From the NCBI GenBank assembly GCA_041652335.1, contig JBAZHL010000003.1:1-41263 (forward strand): 41,263 bases of DNA, read 5' to 3'. The notes beneath the pieces are model-generated. The model saw only the letters and a program-made list of their open reading frames with translations. It searched no databases and was not told the DNA's origin. Position numbers and translations under genes: made by a program. Source of the DNA: 2-01-FULL-49-10 sp041652335 (lineage in GTDB: Bacteria; Patescibacteriota; Kazan-3B-28; UBA10110). How positions within the stretch are numbered: position 1 is the stretch's first letter; every line of letters begins with the position of its first letter. Positions 38,535 through 41,263 of this stretch are shown here, piece after piece.

Positions 38535-39194
38535 CTAATAATCGTGGCCATCCTGCATCAGCAGGATACCGTCAGCCCACAGGTTGATTGGTAACATAGT
38601 TATCACGTCAAATTTCCCCTCGGCTACCACCCAGATCGGGTTAAATCCCTTCATGCTAAGCAGTTTATCTGATAGCCGGCTGCTTAGTCCCAACAACTGG
38701 ATCTCGCTATAAAACCCAGATAGCTGGGGAGTGGATATATCCATATAAGGCTTACCGCCTCTAACAATTAACCAGCCCTCTAATTTATCCGGCTGTGAGG
38801 CGATCACATCCCCACCAACCGATCCACCAACGGCATCATCGGGCAAGACACTTTCGTCAAACCAGATCATCGGCATATCTTCATCACCACTATCGGTTAA
38901 AACCATCGCGCTAACGCCAGTAACGACTCCGTTGGTCAGACCCTCACAGGTAAACTGAATCGTAAAACCAATATAGTTTTGGATCTGCGCCCTAAGTTCG
39001 GAGTTATCCACGGATACGATGCTGTCGTCCACCTTAATCGATGGCGTCCCGTAGTTGGGGATCAATCGGCCATTAAGGGTAGTGGCCGCCTCCGCCTCGG
39101 GAGAGGACAAGAATATCGCCGCCACTGATAAACTAACCAAAACGGCCGCCTTAAGCAGCCACCAGAGACTCGATTTAAGAATATTTGAGTTCAT
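38535..39194 (-). CDS. Secreted or membrane-anchored protein, unknown function
   Basis: 219 residues from ATG 39194 (MNSNILKSSLWWLLKAAVLV), preferred over the longer open frame to 39308 because it starts directly before the signal peptide (hydrophobic about 8-28, cleavage near AEA). The mature part is beta-rich: LNGRLIPNYGTPSIKVDD, then LEGWLIVRGGKPYMDIS. These segments resemble the C-terminal GKVMTYYGQPAIAIGG unit of the DUF5667 protein two genes away, hinting at a shared OB-like domain. No named family is recognised. It is a single-gene unit with a strong terminator. Confidence 0.75.
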   Translation of the reverse strand: MNSNILKSSLWWLLKAAVLVSLSVAAIFLSSPEAEAATTLNGRLIPNYGTPSIKVDDSIVSVDNSELRAQIQNYIGFTIQFTCEGLTNGVVTGVSAMVLTDSGDEDMPMIWFDESVLPDDAVGGSVGGDVIASQPDKLEGWLIVRGGKPYMDISTPQLSGFYSEIQLLGLSSRLSDKLLSMKGFNPIWVVAEGKFDVITMLPINLWADGILLMQDGHDY

Positions 39195-39360
39195 CTCTAC
39201 GTCTGTTATTAAACCAATATGCAGATTTTTGTTTTGCGTTTCCCCAAAGTAAGACGAGAGGATCCCAAAAGCCTTATCTAAGACCCTTAGGCACTGACTA
39301 CCTAACAACCAGATTATAGCCTAACAGCGGGCTAAAACCACTATCTGGTTATCCCCATTG

Positions 39361-40650
39361 CTACAGCTGAGATGAGGCGATAACTCCCCCACCCAAGCAG
39401 ACATCCTTCTGGTACAAAACTAACGATTGGCCAGGGGTGATCGCCCGTTCTGGCTTACTAAATTCGAAATAGTAGCCTTTTTTATCCCGTTTTAGCTTGC
39501 CAGCAAACACTTGGGGCGTATATCTGGGCTTGGCCAGTAATTTCTTCCCCAACAGTTCATCGACCGGAGATGCCACCCCACCCGCCCTCCCCTTATCAAG
39601 GGGAGGAGAGGAGGGGTTAATTAGATGGAGATTCTTAATTCTGGCCACCTTGGCATAGGTCTCTTTATCGCTACCTACGATCACCTGGTTCTTTTTTACA
39701 TCCGTTCGGAGGACGTATAGGGGTTTAACAGTGCCAGATAGCCCAGCGATCCGGCGTTGGCCAATGGTGTAAAACCAAGCGCCCTCGTGTTTGCCTAATT
39801 TATTCCCCTTAGTATCCACAATATCCCCCACCTTCTCTGGCAATCTGGTTTTGAGAAAATCCTTGGCATCGATCCGACCGATAAAGCAGATGCCCTGGCT
39901 GTCGCGTTTAGTGGCGGTAGGGAGATTGGCCTCGCGGGCGATCTTTCTAATATCGTCCTTGATGTACTCTCCCACCGGAAAGAGACATTTTTTAAGCTGA
40001 GCTTGGGTTAAAGGGTAGACGAAATAGGTCTGATCCTTGATCGGGTCTTTCCCTCGCAGTAGTTCATAATGACCGCCAACCCCACCTACGCCTCCCCTTC
40101 CCAAGGGGAGGATGGGAGGGGTTATTCTATCGCCCCGAGAGGTAACGTACTGAGAACGAATATGATGGCCAGTGGCGATTAGATCGGCTCCTAACCTGAT
40201 GGCCTCCTTAAGAAATAAATCAAACTTGATCTCTCGATTACAGAGCACATCTGGGTTAGGGGTAATACCCGAGGCGTAGCCCTTAAAAAAATCATCGATC
40301 ACCCGCTTTTTGTACTCTTTTTCAAAGCTGACCACCAGATACGGAATTGTGAGCGCCTTACAAACAGACACCATATCCAGATAGTCCTGGTATAGCGGGC
40401 ACTCGCCGATGTGTTTGATGGGGTAAGACCAGTTCTTCATAAACATCCCCACCACCTGATAGCCCTCCTGCTTTAGGAGATAGGCGGTAACGGAGGAGTC
40501 CACTCCCCCGCTCATCGCCACGAATACGGTGGGCTTGGGCCAGTTTTTGTCTAATTTAAGTTGGCTGGATTTAAAATAATCCGTCCAATGCCACCCCTTC
40601 TTGATTGGCTGCTTGCCTGCTAATTTCCTCATCTTAATGCCAGTAGTCAT
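39361..40650 (-). CDS. mnmA: tRNA-specific 2-thiouridylase MnmA with two repeat-encoded insertions
   Basis: 429 residues; makes 2-thiouridine at position 34 of Lys, Glu and Gln tRNAs. PP-loop SGGVDSS (47-53), FMKNWS, catalytic Cys in NPDVLCNREIKF and partner Cys in SQGICFIG, GHHIR, KDQTYFVYPL, and TIGQRRI are all present. Normal length is about 360-370. The excess comes from an N-terminal extension of about 38 residues and two insertions, TPPILPLGRGGVGGVGG and NPSSPPLDKGRAGGV, each encoded by a copy of the same palindromic DNA repeat read in a different frame. Both fall in surface-loop positions between conserved blocks. Start ATG 40650: TAAGAT with TGG extension lies 6 nt upstream. Confidence 0.93.
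   Translation of the reverse strand: MTTGIKMRKLAGKQPIKKGWHWTDYFKSSQLKLDKNWPKPTVFVAMSGGVDSSVTAYLLKQEGYQVVGMFMKNWSYPIKHIGECPLYQDYLDMVSVCKALTIPYLVVSFEKEYKKRVIDDFFKGYASGITPNPDVLCNREIKFDLFLKEAIRLGADLIATGHHIRSQYVTSRGDRITPPILPLGRGGVGGVGGHYELLRGKDPIKDQTYFVYPLTQAQLKKCLFPVGEYIKDDIRKIAREANLPTATKRDSQGICFIGRIDAKDFLKTRLPEKVGDIVDTKGNKLGKHEGAWFYTIGQRRIAGLSGTVKPLYVLRTDVKKNQVIVGSDKETYAKVARIKNLHLINPSSPPLDKGRAGGVASPVDELLGKKLLAKPRYTPQVFAGKLKRDKKGYYFEFSKPERAITPGQSLVLYQKDVCLGGGVIASSQL
39576..39619. repeat. Palindromic repeat inside mnmA, copy 1
   Basis: Core CCTCCCCTT-ATC-AAGGGGAGG (39586-39606) flanked by CCCCACCC and GAGGAGGGGTTA. About 44 bp, in frame with mnmA. Confidence 0.8.
40080..40124. repeat. Palindromic repeat inside mnmA, copy 2
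   Basis: Core CCTCCCCTT-CCC-AAGGGGAGG flanked by CCCCACCTACG and GGGAGGGGTTA. Same orientation as copy 1, but translated in a different frame. Confidence 0.8.
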
Positions 40651-40665
40651 AAATACATCTTACCA
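40651..40665 (-). promoter_or_regulatory. Extended -10, leaderless promoter of mnmA
   Basis: On the minus strand TGG-TAAGAT (40665-40657), 6 nt, ATG 40650. Confidence 0.55.
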
Positions 40666-40724
40666 GGGTTATCTCCCCAACTCGCCATCTAAGCTTGAGC
40701 CTGTTTTTACCGGGACCCATGGAG

Positions 40725-40842
40725 CCAATTGCGTAAGCTGATAGGAAAATTATCGCAGCGAAGGCGTTGTTTGAGTCCCGGCTTGCCGGGACGAGTTCGC
40801 CGGGAGCCAGAAAGATAATTTTCCTTTTCAGGTAGCAATTGG
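40725..40842. ncRNA. Long nested inverted repeat, candidate structured RNA
   Basis: CCAATTGC (40725-40732) pairs with GCAATTGG (40835-40842), then CTGA with TCAG, then GGAAAATTATC (40744-40754) with GATAATTTTCC (40814-40824), GGCG with CGCC, and at the tip GTCCCGGC (40775-40782) with GCCGGGAC (40785-40792). Together these make a rod of over 30 bp with small internal loops. The strand is undecided and no clear promoter was found. No signature of tmRNA, RNase P or SRP RNA is seen. With the next hairpin it fills the 338-bp gap between mnmA and the 40989 gene. Confidence 0.5.
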
Positions 40843-40864
40843 TGATTGGGGTGTCTTTTGGGGT

Positions 40865-40896
40865 GCCACCCCGTTTGGACAAGCAAATGGGGTGGC
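40865..40896. other. 13-bp hairpin next to the structured region
   Basis: GCCACCCCGTTTG and CAAATGGGGTGGC pair with one G:U around a 6-nt loop. It may be part of the same RNA as 40725-40842. Confidence 0.5.
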
Positions 40897-40935
40897 AGAA
40901 AGAACTATCTGAGGCAAACGGGTAGCAAAAGATAA

Positions 40936-40962
40936 GAGAAAAGCCCATCTCTGGGCTTCTCC
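40936..40962 (-). terminator. Terminator of the 40989..41263 gene
   Basis: On the minus strand GAAGCCCA/TGGGCTTTTC with a 4-nt loop, followed by TTTTCTCTTATCTTTT, 27 nt beyond the stop. Confidence 0.8.
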
Positions 40963-40988
40963 TGAATTAAGTTGGTGGTAGGACTACC

Positions 40989-41263
40989 CTACTTTCCCCA
41001 CAGTTGCCACCACTTCTTGGGCTTCTCTGGCGGAAAGAGCAACATCGATAGGTGGCCAATCTCGTTCTTGAGGCTACCCGGTAGATCCTCTCTGACTTCG
41101 CGCCGTAACCCCCGGATCTCAGTGGCTAAGGTGTTGAGGGCAACCAATAGTTTCTGCTTATACTCTTTATCGTCGACTCCCCCGCTATCTTTTACCTTGG
41201 ACTTTAGCCGAGCGACTATCCCCTGCTTGGTGTATAAACCGGAGTCTTGTAGAAATTTAACCC
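40989..41263 (-). CDS. C-terminal part of an unidentified protein (5' end outside window)
   Basis: The minus-strand frame is open from the window edge to TAG 40991-40989, giving about 90 residues. It reads VKFLQDSGLYTKQGIVARLK near the edge, continues with a helical, charged stretch (LLVALNTLATEIRGLRREV), and ends in FPPEKPKKWWQLWGK. No family is recognised. The helical charged make-up and Trp/Lys-rich end could sit at a membrane surface, but this is a guess. A good terminator follows the stop, which supports it as a real gene. Confidence 0.65.
   Translation of the reverse strand, partial: VKFLQDSGLYTKQGIVARLKSKVKDSGGVDDKEYKQKLLVALNTLATEIRGLRREVREDLPGSLKNEIGHLSMLLFPPEKPKKWWQLWGK

Noticed and set aside
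40634..40948. A 104-residue minus-strand reading frame over the mnmA start and the inverted repeats, containing SNNAFAA, which resembles a tmRNA tag
   Set aside because: It overlaps the mnmA start and runs through both arms of perfect inverted repeats. No stop follows the tag-like residues, and no tRNA-like ends of a tmRNA are present.
1..41263. CRISPR array, transposase, integrase or prophage genes
   Set aside because: No regularly spaced repeats and no recognisable recombinase or phage protein were found on either strand.

Overview
The window reads as chromosome of a Candidate Phyla Radiation (Patescibacteria-like) bacterium. Grounds: short intergenic gaps; many genes with no Shine-Dalgarno sequence whose start codon sits about 6 nt after a -10 box; an HTH/LAGLIDADG-like gene of a type I associate with these genomes; a DUF5667 protein beside an ECF sigma factor; and a very large secreted S-layer-like protein. 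TGA is used as a stop (for example in the 5984/5987 and 19704/19707 overlaps), so the UGA=Gly code of Gracilibacteria does not apply. The phylum call is inference; no rRNA is present.

Layout. 1-6.7 kb is housekeeping: the end of an LPXTG-type surface protein, a small membrane protein, RNase HI, L28, a site-2 protease, TadA, a PH-domain membrane protein, and seven tRNAs: Gly(CCC), Pro(AGG), Thr(CGT), Ser(CGA), Pro(CGG), Arg(CCT), Asp(GTC). It also holds an unassigned structured RNA candidate (2513-2650) and two places where the last ~20 bases of a tRNA gene are repeated about 110-155 bp from the original. 6.7-32.5 kb is a surface-glycan region: two O-antigen-ligase/polymerase-like proteins with TPR tails, a Wzx flippase, GT4 glycosyltransferases, a glutamine-dependent amidotransferase of the AsnB family, sugar-nucleotide enzymes (WecB-like epimerase with a frameshift, RmlC-like cupin, two SDRs, one fused to a TylF methyltransferase), and a phosphonate module. 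32.6-39.2 kb carries the S-layer-like protein, a DUF5667 membrane protein, an ECF sigma factor and a secreted protein. 39.4-41.3 kb carries mnmA, a structured intergenic region and the 3' end of another gene.

The most interesting system is the four-gene minus-strand operon 22194->13908. It encodes a cytidylyltransferase-PEP mutase fusion, phosphonopyruvate decarboxylase, an iron-ADH/LicD/SAM-methyltransferase triple fusion, and an alpha/alpha-toroid/LicD/GT4 triple fusion. In order these could make phosphonopyruvate, phosphonoacetaldehyde and 2-hydroxyethylphosphonate, activate it with CMP, and transfer it to a surface glycan with LicD phosphotransferases. No 2-aminoethylphosphonate transaminase is visible, so a hydroxyethylphosphonate (possibly methylated) decoration is the simplest reading. 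The adjacent flippase, ligase-like proteins and S-layer gene suggest the modified glycan ends up on the cell surface or S-layer.

Limits: all domain calls come from reading motifs by eye; no database search, folding program or codon statistics were run.
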